A stretch of 27,754 nucleotides of DNA. It comes from Chloroflexota bacterium. Lineage in GTDB: Bacteria; Chloroflexota; Dormibacteria; Dormibacterales; Dormibacteraceae. Below the pieces are notes generated by a model. The model made no database searches, had not been told where the DNA came from, and worked only from the letters and a program-made list of their open reading frames with translations. The stretch spans positions 1-27,754 of the forward strand of contig VBGV01000070.1 in assembly GCA_005880755.1 (NCBI GenBank), read 5' to 3'. Numbering within the stretch: position 1 is the first letter of the stretch; each line of letters opens with the position of its first letter. Of the stretch, positions 20,821-27,754 are shown one piece after another. A program made the position numbers and the translations under genes.

Positions 20821-23203
20821 AGGCAGGCTGGCCGGCCCGGAGGCTGCATTCGAGAGCACGCTGAACCGGCGCGAGCTCCTCTGGGACAGCGCGCGCAGCT
20901 CGTTGGGCGGCGGCCGCTTCTGGTCTGTCGTCCTGGTCTTGCTGTTGACGCTCACCGTCGCCCGCTCGACCTCGGCGGTGCAGTGGGTGAACGGCATCGA
21001 TGTGGTCATCCTCATCGCGGTTCTCGCGGCCGTCGTGATGGGGGTGCTTGCGCTTTCGCGCGTGCGGGAATGGATCGGGCTGGGGATCGGCCTCGTCCTC
21101 GCTCCCGGGGTCGCCCTGTGGGGGGCGTGGCCTCAGATCCATCACAGCCACCCGAGCGACGTCATCGGCCCGCAGCTTGTCGTTGTGTGGTGGAACCGCA
21201 TCACCGATGGAACCGCGGCGCAGGAACCATCGTTCTACCTGTTTCTCATCTGTCTCTTGATGTGGGTTACGGGTGCGTGGCTTGCCTGGTGCGTGCTGCG
21301 CTGGCGCAAACCCATGCTGGGTTTGATCCCCGGCGCCGCCGCGTTCGCGACCAACCTCCTCAACGTGCCGCAGGACCAGAACGGATACACGCTCGCGATG
21401 CTCGTGCTCACTCTCGCCCTCTTGTTGTGGACCAACTACACGGGCTCGATTGCCAACGCGGCGCGCGCGAACGTCAAGCTCACCGGCGATGCGCGCTGGG
21501 ATTTCTGGGAAAGCGGACTCGTCGCCATGGCGGCCCTGATCGTGATCGGCATCCTGCTGCCCCCGCTCTCGACGGTGGACCGAACGCTCGACGTGGAGAC
21601 CGGCATCTTCTCGAACTGGGCGCAGCTCCAGGAGCGCCTCAGCCACCCGGGATTCTTTGGCAAGGGTCCCGGCACCGGCGTCACCGGGTTCACCGATGAA
21701 GTGAAGTTGAGCGGTCCGCTCAAGCGGACGCTGGACCCGGTGTTCACCTACACGATCGTCGGTACTTACGCGAGCAAGGCGCGCTACTTCCGAGGCTTGA
21801 ACATCACGCAGCAGGCCAATGGTGTGTGGCGCTATCCGCGCGCGATCGGCGTGCAGGAGGTGGTCGGCAAGAACCAGGTCCCCGACTTCGCGGAGCAGTA
21901 CCAGAAGATGGAGCTCGCGACGATCGACGTCCGGATGCTCCATCCGCCCAGCGACTTCCGAGACGTGATCTTCTACCCCGGCGAGGCTTACAGGGTCGAT
22001 CGCCCAACGATGGCGACCCAGGTGCCGCTTCGGGCCGGTCCGCAGAGCAACAACCTGTACACGATCGACCGGCTGGGCAGCCTGCAGCCGTCCACGTCAG
22101 CAGGCAGTTACGCGGTCACCGTCGATTATTCGACCGCGACCACGACCGACCTCGAAGGCGCCGGCACGACCTATCCCGACTGGCTGGCGCAATACATAGC
22201 GGTACCGGCCAACTATCGCAACCCGGCCGTTTGGGCAAAGATTCACTCGCTCGCCCTGGAGATCGTCAACGCGGCGGGCGCGAAGAACCCATACGACCAG
22301 GCGACCGCGATCGAGACGTACCTCCGCGACCCGAAGAACTTCACATACACGCTGTCGCCGCCGGCGACCCCGCCGGGCATGGACGCGATGGACTACTTCC
22401 TCAACGTCTCCCACAAGGGATACTGCGAATACTTCGCCACCGCGATGGGCGACATGCTTCGGTCGCTCGGCATCCCCACGCGTCTCGTCAACGGCTACGG
22501 CCTCGGCCAGCTCGACCCGAACGTGCAGAACTACGTCGTGCGAGGCGAGGACGCCCACACCTGGGTTGAGGTTTACTTCCCAGCGCCGGCGCCCGACCAG
22601 CAACCGTACGGCTGGATTCCCTTCGAGCCCACGCCGGACGACCTGGGTCTGTACACGCCGATCCAGCGCGGCCAGACGGGCGTCAATCCGTGCCTGCGAG
22701 ATAACGGTTGCAACGACCCGGTGGCCGGGGTCGGCGTCGGGGGCCCGGGTGCGACTCCGAAGGCGGACCGGGGCGAGAGAACCGACACAGGCAGCGCGGC
22801 GGGGGCGGGTGGTTTTCGAGTGGGCTCCCTCGACGCATCGACGCTGAGCAAGATCGCCGGGGTCGTCCTGGCCGCCCTGTTGCTTTTCCTGGTCGCGGTG
22901 TCGAGGTATCTTCGCCCGCGCTCCGTGATGGGTGTGTGGAGGCGAGCCCTTGCCCTCGCCAGTCTCGCCGGCGCTGAACGCCGGCCGGGCGAGACTCCGC
23001 TGGAGATCGGCCGGCGCCTGCAGCGGACCTTCCCCGAGGCGGCCGAACCGGTCGGCGCCCTGGCCAAAGGTTTCGTGGTCGCGGCCTACGCGCCACCGGA
23101 CATCGCATCGAGCAGTCGGTCCTCGGTGATGGAGGCATGGTCCGCGCTGCGGCCGCTCCTGCTGCGCAGGGTGCTCGCGCGTCTCAGTCCAACGAGGCCC
23201 TAG
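20801..23203 (+). CDS. TgpA-like transglutaminase membrane protein
   Basis: An 800-residue protein from ATG 20801, inside the end of the DUF58 gene. Several membrane segments occupy the first 270 residues (DUF3488-like, including FWSVVLVLLLTLTVA, VVILIAVLAAVVMGVLAL and LIVIGILLPPLS). An extracytoplasmic transglutaminase domain follows, with Cys542 in KGYCEYFATAMGDMLRSLG and His586 in EDAHTWVEVYF. The usual third residue (Asp of LDPT) is Glu in WIPFEPTPDD. A Gly-rich linker leads to one more membrane segment (KIAGVVLAALLLFLVAVS) and a cytoplasmic DUF4129-like tail (RRPGETPLEIGRRL). In related systems these proteins are thought to modify or cleave cell-wall peptides or proteins; the substrate is unknown. 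Confidence 0.93.
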   Translation: MRYVSPEGRLAGPEAAFESTLNRRELLWDSARSSLGGGRFWSVVLVLLLTLTVARSTSAVQWVNGIDVVILIAVLAAVVMGVLALSRVREWIGLGIGLVLAPGVALWGAWPQIHHSHPSDVIGPQLVVVWWNRITDGTAAQEPSFYLFLICLLMWVTGAWLAWCVLRWRKPMLGLIPGAAAFATNLLNVPQDQNGYTLAMLVLTLALLLWTNYTGSIANAARANVKLTGDARWDFWESGLVAMAALIVIGILLPPLSTVDRTLDVETGIFSNWAQLQERLSHPGFFGKGPGTGVTGFTDEVKLSGPLKRTLDPVFTYTIVGTYASKARYFRGLNITQQANGVWRYPRAIGVQEVVGKNQVPDFAEQYQKMELATIDVRMLHPPSDFRDVIFYPGEAYRVDRPTMATQVPLRAGPQSNNLYTIDRLGSLQPSTSAGSYAVTVDYSTATTTDLEGAGTTYPDWLAQYIAVPANYRNPAVWAKIHSLALEIVNAAGAKNPYDQATAIETYLRDPKNFTYTLSPPATPPGMDAMDYFLNVSHKGYCEYFATAMGDMLRSLGIPTRLVNGYGLGQLDPNVQNYVVRGEDAHTWVEVYFPAPAPDQQPYGWIPFEPTPDDLGLYTPIQRGQTGVNPCLRDNGCNDPVAGVGVGGPGATPKADRGERTDTGSAAGAGGFRVGSLDASTLSKIAGVVLAALLLFLVAVSRYLRPRSVMGVWRRALALASLAGAERRPGETPLEIGRRLQRTFPEAAEPVGALAKGFVVAAYAPPDIASSSRSSVMEAWSALRPLLLRRVLARLSPTRP

Positions 23204-23206
23204 GCT
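23201..23206 (+). promoter_or_regulatory. -10 box TAGGCT for a leaderless MaoC message
   Basis: TAGGCT overlaps the transglutaminase stop and is followed by 7 bases and GTG 23214. It separates the envelope operon from the acyl-CoA cluster. Confidence 0.45.
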
Positions 23207-23213
23207 TCTAGGC

Positions 23214-23630
23214 GTGGCAGCGGTCGCCGGGCGCACGTACCCGGCGGTGAGATTTGAGATCGAACCCGACGTGGTCGAGGCGTTTGCGACCGCCATCGGG
23301 GCCGACCCGGCTGATGGCGTGCCGCCGACGTTTGCCGCGGTCTACTCGCTGGGCGTGACCGTGCCGCAGCTGCTCGGCGACGACGAGGCGGCGGTGAATT
23401 TCGCGAAGCTGCTCCACGCCGAGCAGGAGTTCGAGTGGCAGCGGCATCCCGAGGCCGGAGAGACCGTGATCTCGCGCGGCCGCGTCGCCTCCGATACGAG
23501 CCGGCGCGGCATGCGCTTCGTGAGCTTCGAAACGGACACCACGGACGAACGCGGCGCGCCGCTGAGCCGGTCTCGCGCGTTGTTCGTGATCCGCGAAGAA
23601 GTGCGCCCTGCGCGCCCGCCGGCCTCATGA
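23214..23630 (+). CDS. MaoC-fold dehydratase N-terminal-domain protein (HadA/HadC-like)
   Basis: A 138-residue hot-dog-fold protein from GTG 23214. The start RTYPAVRFEIEPDVVEAFATAIG, then PPTFAAVYSL, then LLHAEQEFEWQRHPEAGETV and SRGRVASDTSRRGMRFVSFET fit the MaoC N-terminal dehydratase family. These subunits bind the acyl chain but lack the catalytic Asp/His pair, which the partner supplies. The next gene overlaps by 4 bases (ATGA) and encodes that partner, exactly as HadA-HadB in mycobacteria, where the heterodimer dehydrates 3-hydroxyacyl-ACP in fatty-acid elongation. Whether ACP or CoA esters are used here cannot be read from the sequence. Confidence 0.87.
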   Translation: MAAVAGRTYPAVRFEIEPDVVEAFATAIGADPADGVPPTFAAVYSLGVTVPQLLGDDEAAVNFAKLLHAEQEFEWQRHPEAGETVISRGRVASDTSRRGMRFVSFETDTTDERGAPLSRSRALFVIREEVRPARPPAS

Positions 23631-23980
23631 GCGAACGAAAGGTGGCTTTCACCCGCGAGCAGATTGCGGAGTACGCCGAGGCGTCCGGCGACCGCAACCC
23701 GATCCACCTCGACGACGATTTCGCGCGCTCGGTCGGCCTGCCGGGTCTGATCGCGCACGGGATGCTGCAGATGGGAATCCTGGCGACTGTGGCGTCCCAG
23801 GCCGCCGGTGGCTCGGACCACCTGCGACGGATGTCGGTGCGCTTCGCGGGCATGGTCGTGCCCGGCGACACCGTGACGTTTCGAGCCGAGCCCGCAGGCG
23901 GGGGCAAGCTCGAGCTGACCGCTGTGAATCAGAAGGGCGAAGCAGTGCTGACGAAAGCAAGCGCCGATTACGAGCCATGA
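23627..23980 (+). CDS. MaoC-like (R)-specific enoyl hydratase (HadB-like)
   Basis: A 117-residue catalytic hot-dog protein. The hydratase-2 motif is intact: Asp22, Asn24 and His27 in GDRNPIHLDDDFA, followed by VGLPGLIAHGMLQMG. Later segments LRRMSVRFAGMVVPGDTVTF and KASADY are typical MaoC strands. The enzyme adds or removes water across the 2,3 bond of an acyl thioester with R stereochemistry. Its ATG overlaps the stop of the previous gene, so equal production of the two subunits is expected. A 61-base gap then leads to the SDR gene. Fatty-acid synthesis (with the SDR as ketoreductase) or beta-oxidation are both possible. Confidence 0.92.
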   Translation: MSERKVAFTREQIAEYAEASGDRNPIHLDDDFARSVGLPGLIAHGMLQMGILATVASQAAGGSDHLRRMSVRFAGMVVPGDTVTFRAEPAGGGKLELTAVNQKGEAVLTKASADYEP

Positions 23981-24041
23981 CGCTCGAGTTCTCGGCGCCA
24001 TCTCGGGCCAGCGCGCCACCATCAAATTACGGGGGTAAGCG

Positions 24042-24881
24042 ATGTTCGACCTGACAGGAAGAGTTGCGGTTGTCACCGGTGCATCGCGCGGGCTCGGGCG
24101 CCAGGACGCGCTGACGCTGGCGGGGATGGGCGCGGACGTGGTCATCACCGACGTCCTGGTCGAAGACGACCCGAACCTTCAGCAGACGGCGGAGTCGCAG
24201 GGCAGCATGCTCGCGCAGGTGGCCGTCGCGCAGGGTTGGGTGCACTCCAACGCCACCGCGGAAGCCATCCGCAAGATGGGCCGCAAGTCGCTCGCGATCA
24301 AGATGGACGTGACCAACCGCGAACAGGTCCGTGACGTTTTCAAGAAGGTCAGGGAAGAGTTCGGCAAGATCGACATCCTGATCAACAACGCCGCCACGCT
24401 GGACCACGCGGCGCAGATCCCCAACCAGTCCTACGAGCTGTGGGACAGAGACGTGAAGGTCAACCTCACCGGTGCGTTCAACTGCACCAAAGAGGTGTGG
24501 CCCTACCTGGTCGAGAACAAGTGGGGACGCCTCATCTTCATGTCGTCGGTCGCGGGGACGCTCGGCGGTTTCGGACAGGCCAGCTACTCGTCGACGAAGG
24601 CGGGGCTCATCGGTCTGGCCAAGACCGCGGCCCTCGAGGGCGGCCGTCACAACATCACCTCCAACGCGATCGCGCCCGGCATCATCGAGTCGGAGGCGGG
24701 CAAGGCGGCGGCCGCCAACAATCCGATGTACGAGCGATTCAAGTCACGCACCGTGTTCAAGCGATTCGGTCAACCGGAGGACATCGCGAACACGATCGCC
24801 TTCCTGTGCACCGAGGAGGCCTCTTACATCACCGGCGCCGTGATCGAGGTCGCCGGCGGCATCCCACTCTTCACCGCGTAG
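24042..24881 (+). CDS. Short-chain dehydrogenase/reductase (FabG-like)
   Basis: A 279-residue NAD(P)-dependent oxidoreductase. The start ATG 24042 has GGGGGT 5-6 bases before it. Nucleotide-binding TGASRGLG lies at 12-19, followed by DINNAA-type INNAATLD (114-121). The catalytic set is Ser169 in MSSVAG and Tyr182 with Lys186 in SYSSTKAG. Between strands 2 and 3 there is an insertion of some 25 residues (about 45-78, DPNLQQTAES onward) relative to classical FabG, as in the peroxisomal multifunctional-enzyme type of 3-hydroxyacyl-CoA dehydrogenases. It probably oxidises or reduces a 3-hydroxyacyl thioester together with the neighbouring hydratases. Two bases separate it from the enoyl-CoA hydratase gene. 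Confidence 0.92.
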   Translation: MFDLTGRVAVVTGASRGLGRQDALTLAGMGADVVITDVLVEDDPNLQQTAESQGSMLAQVAVAQGWVHSNATAEAIRKMGRKSLAIKMDVTNREQVRDVFKKVREEFGKIDILINNAATLDHAAQIPNQSYELWDRDVKVNLTGAFNCTKEVWPYLVENKWGRLIFMSSVAGTLGGFGQASYSSTKAGLIGLAKTAALEGGRHNITSNAIAPGIIESEAGKAAAANNPMYERFKSRTVFKRFGQPEDIANTIAFLCTEEASYITGAVIEVAGGIPLFTA

Positions 24882-24883
24882 CC

Positions 24884-25684
24884 ATGGGCGAACTCGTCGA
24901 CGTCAAACGCGAGGGCGCCGTCGCGCGGGTCGTCATGCACCGCAAGGGCAACAACGCAATCGCCGAGGACCTGATGCAGGAGCTCGCCGCCGCGTTCAAA
25001 GAGGTCGGCGACGACCCTTCGGTCCGCGTGGTCATCCTGGCTTCGGAATACGAGAAATACTTCAGCGTCGGCGCCGACCTGACCTCACTCGCCGGCGTCG
25101 ACCGCGAAGCGCCGGACGCCGTCGACCAGATCGCCCTCTTCATGCGGCGCATGAACCATCACTTCAACGCCATCGAGCGCTGCCCCAAGCCAGTGATCGC
25201 AGCCATCAACGGCCACGCGCTGGGCGGCGGGAGCGAGCTCACGCTGTGCTGCGACTTCCGGATCATGGTCGAAGACGGACGATCTCGCATCGGCCAGACG
25301 GAGTCCTCGCTCGGCATCATCCCCGGAGCCGGCGGCACCCAGCGACTGCCTCGCCTGATCGGGAGGGCGCGGGCCCAGCGCTACATCATCGAATCGACGC
25401 GGCTGTCGGCCAAGGAGGCGGAGGCAGTCGGGTGGGTCGATCGTGCAGTGGCGCCAGAAGAGTTCGCGGCCGCGGTCGACGAGCTGGCCGGCCGGCTGGC
25501 AAAGGCCGCGACGTTGGCCATCGCGATGATCAAGGACGCCATCCGCCGCGGGTGGGATTTGCGGCTGGATGAGGCGCTCGAGATCGAATCGCAGAACTTC
25601 GCGCGGGCCGCCCTGAGCACCGACGCGGCGATCGGGATCATGTCGTTCCTGAGCAAGCAGGAACCGGAGTTCACCGGCTCGTAG
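24884..25684 (+). CDS. Enoyl-CoA hydratase/isomerase (crotonase family)
   Basis: A 266-residue crotonase-fold protein starting at ATG 24884, two bases after the SDR stop. Oxyanion-hole and catalytic parts are complete: SVGADLTSL, INGHALGGGSELTLCCDFRI with Glu118, and GQTESSLGIIPGAGGTQRLP with Glu140, matching the two catalytic glutamates of rat enoyl-CoA hydratase. The later RLSAKEAEAVGWVDRAV is also typical. It adds water to trans-2-enoyl-CoA (S stereochemistry). Having both an S-hydratase and an R-hydratase pair in one cluster suggests CoA-thioester work rather than only ACP-based synthesis. The adenine-pocket SEYEKYFSVGAD is usual for the family. Confidence 0.93.
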   Translation: MGELVDVKREGAVARVVMHRKGNNAIAEDLMQELAAAFKEVGDDPSVRVVILASEYEKYFSVGADLTSLAGVDREAPDAVDQIALFMRRMNHHFNAIERCPKPVIAAINGHALGGGSELTLCCDFRIMVEDGRSRIGQTESSLGIIPGAGGTQRLPRLIGRARAQRYIIESTRLSAKEAEAVGWVDRAVAPEEFAAAVDELAGRLAKAATLAIAMIKDAIRRGWDLRLDEALEIESQNFARAALSTDAAIGIMSFLSKQEPEFTGS

Positions 25685-25736
25685 CCTGTCGAATTCGGGC
25701 CTCGCCGTTCGTCGGTGCTTGTAGAGGAGATTGGAT

Positions 25737-26084
25737 ATGAAGTACGTGCTGCTTTTCGTCGGGACCATGGAAGACCAGAAACGGTTCGAGAACTTGCCGC
25801 CAGAGCAGCTGGCCGCCGGCATGAAAGCGGCTGAACAGTGGTTCGAGGAGTACAGCCGCTCCGGCAAGATCGTCGGCGGCGAGCAGCTGAAAGGGCCGGA
25901 GACCGCCACGACCGTCCGATTCAGCGAAGGCAGAGCCATCGTCACGGACGGCCCGTTCATCGAATCCAAGGAGATCATCGGCGGGTTCGCCGTCGTGCAG
26001 GTCAAAGATCTGGACGAGGCGCTCGAGATGGCCAAGGCCTGGCCCGCCGGTCCGGTAGAAGTGTGGCCGGCTGTGGAACGATGA
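25737..26084 (+). CDS. YCII-related / DGPF domain protein
   Basis: A 115-residue protein from ATG 25737, with GAGGAG as SD 7 bases upstream. It starts MKYVLLFVGTMED and holds the DGPF motif in VTDGPFIESKEIIGGFAVVQ, then DLDEALEMAKAWP. This is the YCII-related ferredoxin-like dimeric fold. Such proteins are of uncertain enzymatic role, but genes with this DGPF form are regularly placed before ECF42-type sigma factors and are their transcriptional targets in Streptomyces. The sigma gene follows directly, five bases after the stop if the CTG start is used, so the pair fits that pattern. Confidence 0.92.
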   Translation: MKYVLLFVGTMEDQKRFENLPPEQLAAGMKAAEQWFEEYSRSGKIVGGEQLKGPETATTVRFSEGRAIVTDGPFIESKEIIGGFAVVQVKDLDEALEMAKAWPAGPVEVWPAVER

Positions 26085-26130
26085 GGGCCTGACCGAGACA
26101 AGGACAGCCACAGATGCGGCGCTCACCGCA

Positions 26131-27303
26131 GTGTTCCGCGAAGAGGCCGCGAAGCTCACCGGCGCGATGGTGCGGCTTATCGGCAACTTCGACATCGCCG
26201 AGGAGGTGGTTCAGGACAGCCTGCTCGCGGCCCTCGAGAATTGGCCGGTCCACGGCATCCCGGACAACCCCGGCGCATGGTTGATGACGGCGGCGCGCCG
26301 CCGCGCCATCGATGTGCTGCGCCGGGACCAGCGCTATGCGGAGAAGGTGGCGCTTCTCGAGCGGTCGATCGTGCCGTCTGACCCCGCTGAGGCTGACGAC
26401 CGGCTTCGTCTGATCTTCACCTGCTGCCACCCAGCCCTCGCGCAAGAGGCGCAGGTAGCCCTCACTCTGCGGGCAGTCGCCGGCTTCACCACGCAAGAGA
26501 TCGCGGCCGCGTTCCTTGTCTCCGAGACGACGATGGCCCAGCGCATCGTGCGCGCCAAACGCAAGATCGTGGAGGCGAACATCCCGTATCGCGTGCCCGA
26601 GGGTCCGGACCTGATCCCGCGTGTCGACGCCGTGCTCGCAGTGCTCTATTTGATGTTCAACGAGGGTTACTTGAGCCGTGGGCCCCAGGTTGCGTCTCGG
26701 CGCGACCTGGCGGAGGACGCGATGTGGCTGACCAGCCTCGTCGCACGGCTGCTGCCCGACCAGGCGGAGGTGCTTGGGCTCATCGTGTTGATGAGGCTGC
26801 ACCTGGCGCGATCGCGTGCACGTTTCGACGCCGACGGCGAAATCGTCTTGCTGCCCGACCAGGACCGAACGCTTTGGGACTCGGCGGCGATAGCCCAGGC
26901 GGTCGAGGTTCTGGATCGAGCCACGTCGTTGGCGTCCCCCGGTCCGTATCAGCAGCAGGCGGCGATCGCGGCGGTGCACTCCGAGGCGCGAACGTGGCAG
27001 GAGACCGACTGGGCCCAGATCGTCGCCCTTTACGACACGCTGCTTCGGATCACCGACACGCCGGTGATCAGGCTCAACCGGGCGGTGGCGGTCAGCCATG
27101 TCGCGGGACCGCGGGTCGCGTTGGGCGAGGTCAACGATCTGGCCATCTCATTGGGTGGCTACCACCTGTTCCACGCCACGCGCGCGGAGCTGCTGGACGA
27201 GCTCGGTGAGACCGCGCTCGCCCGCGAGGCGAGGCAGCGCGCGCTGGAGTTATGCCAGAACCCCGCGGAGCGATCCCTGCTAGAGCGAAAGCTTCGCCGC
27301 TAA
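26131..27303 (+). CDS. ECF42-type sigma factor with C-terminal TPR-like domain
   Basis: 390 residues from GTG 26131, or 404 from CTG 26089, which restores TETRTATDAALTAVFREE; homologues in my memory carry similar sequence before VFREE, and the GTG lacks an SD. Region 2: GNFDIAEEVVQDSLLAALEN, then GAWLMTAARRRAIDVLRRDQ. Region 4: LTLRAVAGFTTQEIAAAFLV followed by MAQRIVRAKRKI. A large C-terminal extension begins AVLYLMFNEGYLS (DUF6596) and is helical and TPR-like, ending in LARE and RSLLERKL. ECF42 factors have no separate anti-sigma factor; the extension itself is needed for activity. The preceding DGPF gene is the expected target. The last 24 bases overlap the convergent hydrolase gene. Confidence 0.93.
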   Translation: MFREEAAKLTGAMVRLIGNFDIAEEVVQDSLLAALENWPVHGIPDNPGAWLMTAARRRAIDVLRRDQRYAEKVALLERSIVPSDPAEADDRLRLIFTCCHPALAQEAQVALTLRAVAGFTTQEIAAAFLVSETTMAQRIVRAKRKIVEANIPYRVPEGPDLIPRVDAVLAVLYLMFNEGYLSRGPQVASRRDLAEDAMWLTSLVARLLPDQAEVLGLIVLMRLHLARSRARFDADGEIVLLPDQDRTLWDSAAIAQAVEVLDRATSLASPGPYQQQAAIAAVHSEARTWQETDWAQIVALYDTLLRITDTPVIRLNRAVAVSHVAGPRVALGEVNDLAISLGGYHLFHATRAELLDELGETALAREARQRALELCQNPAERSLLERKLRR

Positions 27304-27754
27304 CACGTCCGCGCGGCGCCAGTGGTCCAGCAGCGCCTGCGAGTAGTCGGCCGAATAGATCATCTCCGGCGGCACAAAGTGGTGGATCCCGGAATAGCGG
27401 TGGACTCGCAGGTCTCCGAACAGTCGCGCCAGGATGCCCGCTTTGATCGACTCGACCTCGTGCGTCTGGTCGCCATAGGCGAGGAAGGCCGGAAACTGGG
27501 CCTCCGCCAGGAGCCGACGATCGAAGGCGTAGTCTTCGAACGCTCGGATCAAGGCCGTGATCCCGGCGGGCCGCTTTTGCATCTCGGGCGACACGGAAGC
27601 AGGCGGAGGCGGGACCTGAACACCGGGCTTGACCTGCTCTCGGACGAACGCGGCCATGAACTCCGAACCCTGAAGGCCGTGCAGCTTCGCCTCCAGCGCG
27701 GCAAAGGCCGCCGCTTCTTCGCCCGTCATCGTTCCCGGGATTCGAGCAGGCTCG
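27280..27754 (-). CDS. Alpha/beta hydrolase, C-terminal part (5' end outside window)
   Basis: The minus-strand frame stays open to the window edge, so the ATG at 27729 is probably internal; about 158 residues are visible. The part holds a helical cap region (EMQKRPAGITALIRAFEDY) and the second half of an alpha/beta hydrolase: FPAFLAYGDQTHEVES with the likely catalytic aspartate, then the strand DLRVHRYSGIHHFVPPEMIY with the catalytic histidine, and a final helix ending DHWRRADVL. The nucleophile serine must lie outside the window. Its 3' end overlaps the ECF42 gene by 24 bases. No substrate can be proposed. Confidence 0.82.
   Translation of the reverse strand, partial: EPARIPGTMTGEEAAAFAALEAKLHGLQGSEFMAAFVREQVKPGVQVPPPPASVSPEMQKRPAGITALIRAFEDYAFDRRLLAEAQFPAFLAYGDQTHEVESIKAGILARLFGDLRVHRYSGIHHFVPPEMIYSADYSQALLDHWRRADVLAAKLSL

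Noticed and set aside
19009..21015. A 668-codon minus-strand open frame
   Set aside because: It lies opposite the MoxR, DUF58 and transglutaminase genes, which have clear motifs; its translation is Arg/His/Glu-rich with no motif.
23977..24054. A 25-codon reading frame starting at ATGA over the HadB stop and ending inside the SDR gene
   Set aside because: It could couple translation of SDR to HadB, but it has no SD, no recognisable peptide, and SDR has its own good SD.

Overview
This is a GC-rich, gene-dense bacterial chromosomal window with about 33 protein genes, short intergenic gaps and many overlapping starts and stops. I see no rRNA, tRNA, CRISPR array, transposase, integrase or phage gene. 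Lipobox lipoproteins, a LytR-CpsA-Psr enzyme, an RskA-type anti-sigma factor, a DUF3052 protein and a HadAB-like MaoC pair point to a single-membrane, GC-rich lineage of the Actinobacteria/Chloroflexota/Dormibacterota kind. Ca. Dormibacterota is my best guess, by inference only. Many genes have a TANNNT -10 box 6-9 bases before the start codon and no Shine-Dalgarno (SD), so leaderless transcription looks common.

Layout. 1-420: 3' end of a proline dehydrogenase gene, then a strong hairpin. 643-891 (-): small secreted protein. 1036-3279: diiron acyl-ACP-desaturase-like protein, ECF sigma factor and RskA-like anti-sigma factor. 3340-3504 (-): tiny C2H2 zinc-finger protein. 3652-3933: small membrane protein. 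3945-5065 (-): patatin-like phospholipase and a small protein. 5148-7694 (-): envelope cluster of lipoprotein, LCP enzyme and membrane-anchored beta-propeller. 7757-8866: DUF3052 protein and a metallophosphoesterase that appears to start at CTG. 8873-11026: divergent ornithine-cyclodeaminase-like enzyme and MFS transporter. 11037-12999: truncated haemoglobin and DUF2254 membrane protein, tail to tail. 13027-16279: HAD phosphatase, a phosphofructokinase with pyrophosphate-type residues, PduO-type adenosyltransferase and an anchored alpha/beta hydrolase.

16325-18536 is the most interesting block: a second ECF sigma factor, a membrane partner overlapping it by 4 bases, and a convergent secreted protein ending in a Hint (hedgehog/intein) domain. 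Similar ECF-type promoter motifs precede the sigma gene (TGTAAC-N15-CGAC) and the Hint gene (TGTTAC-N16-CGTC), suggesting one regulon. Back to back with the Hint promoter is GGAACC-N16-CGTA, facing a MoxR-DUF58-transglutaminase operon (18652-23203).

23214-25684: lipid or acyl-CoA cluster of two MaoC-fold proteins, an SDR dehydrogenase and an enoyl-CoA hydratase. 25737-27303: YCII/DGPF protein and an ECF42-type sigma factor, a known pairing. 27280-27754 (-): 3' part of an alpha/beta hydrolase gene leaving the window.

The largest gene-free stretches (421-642, 892-1035, 3505-3651) are all under 300 bases.
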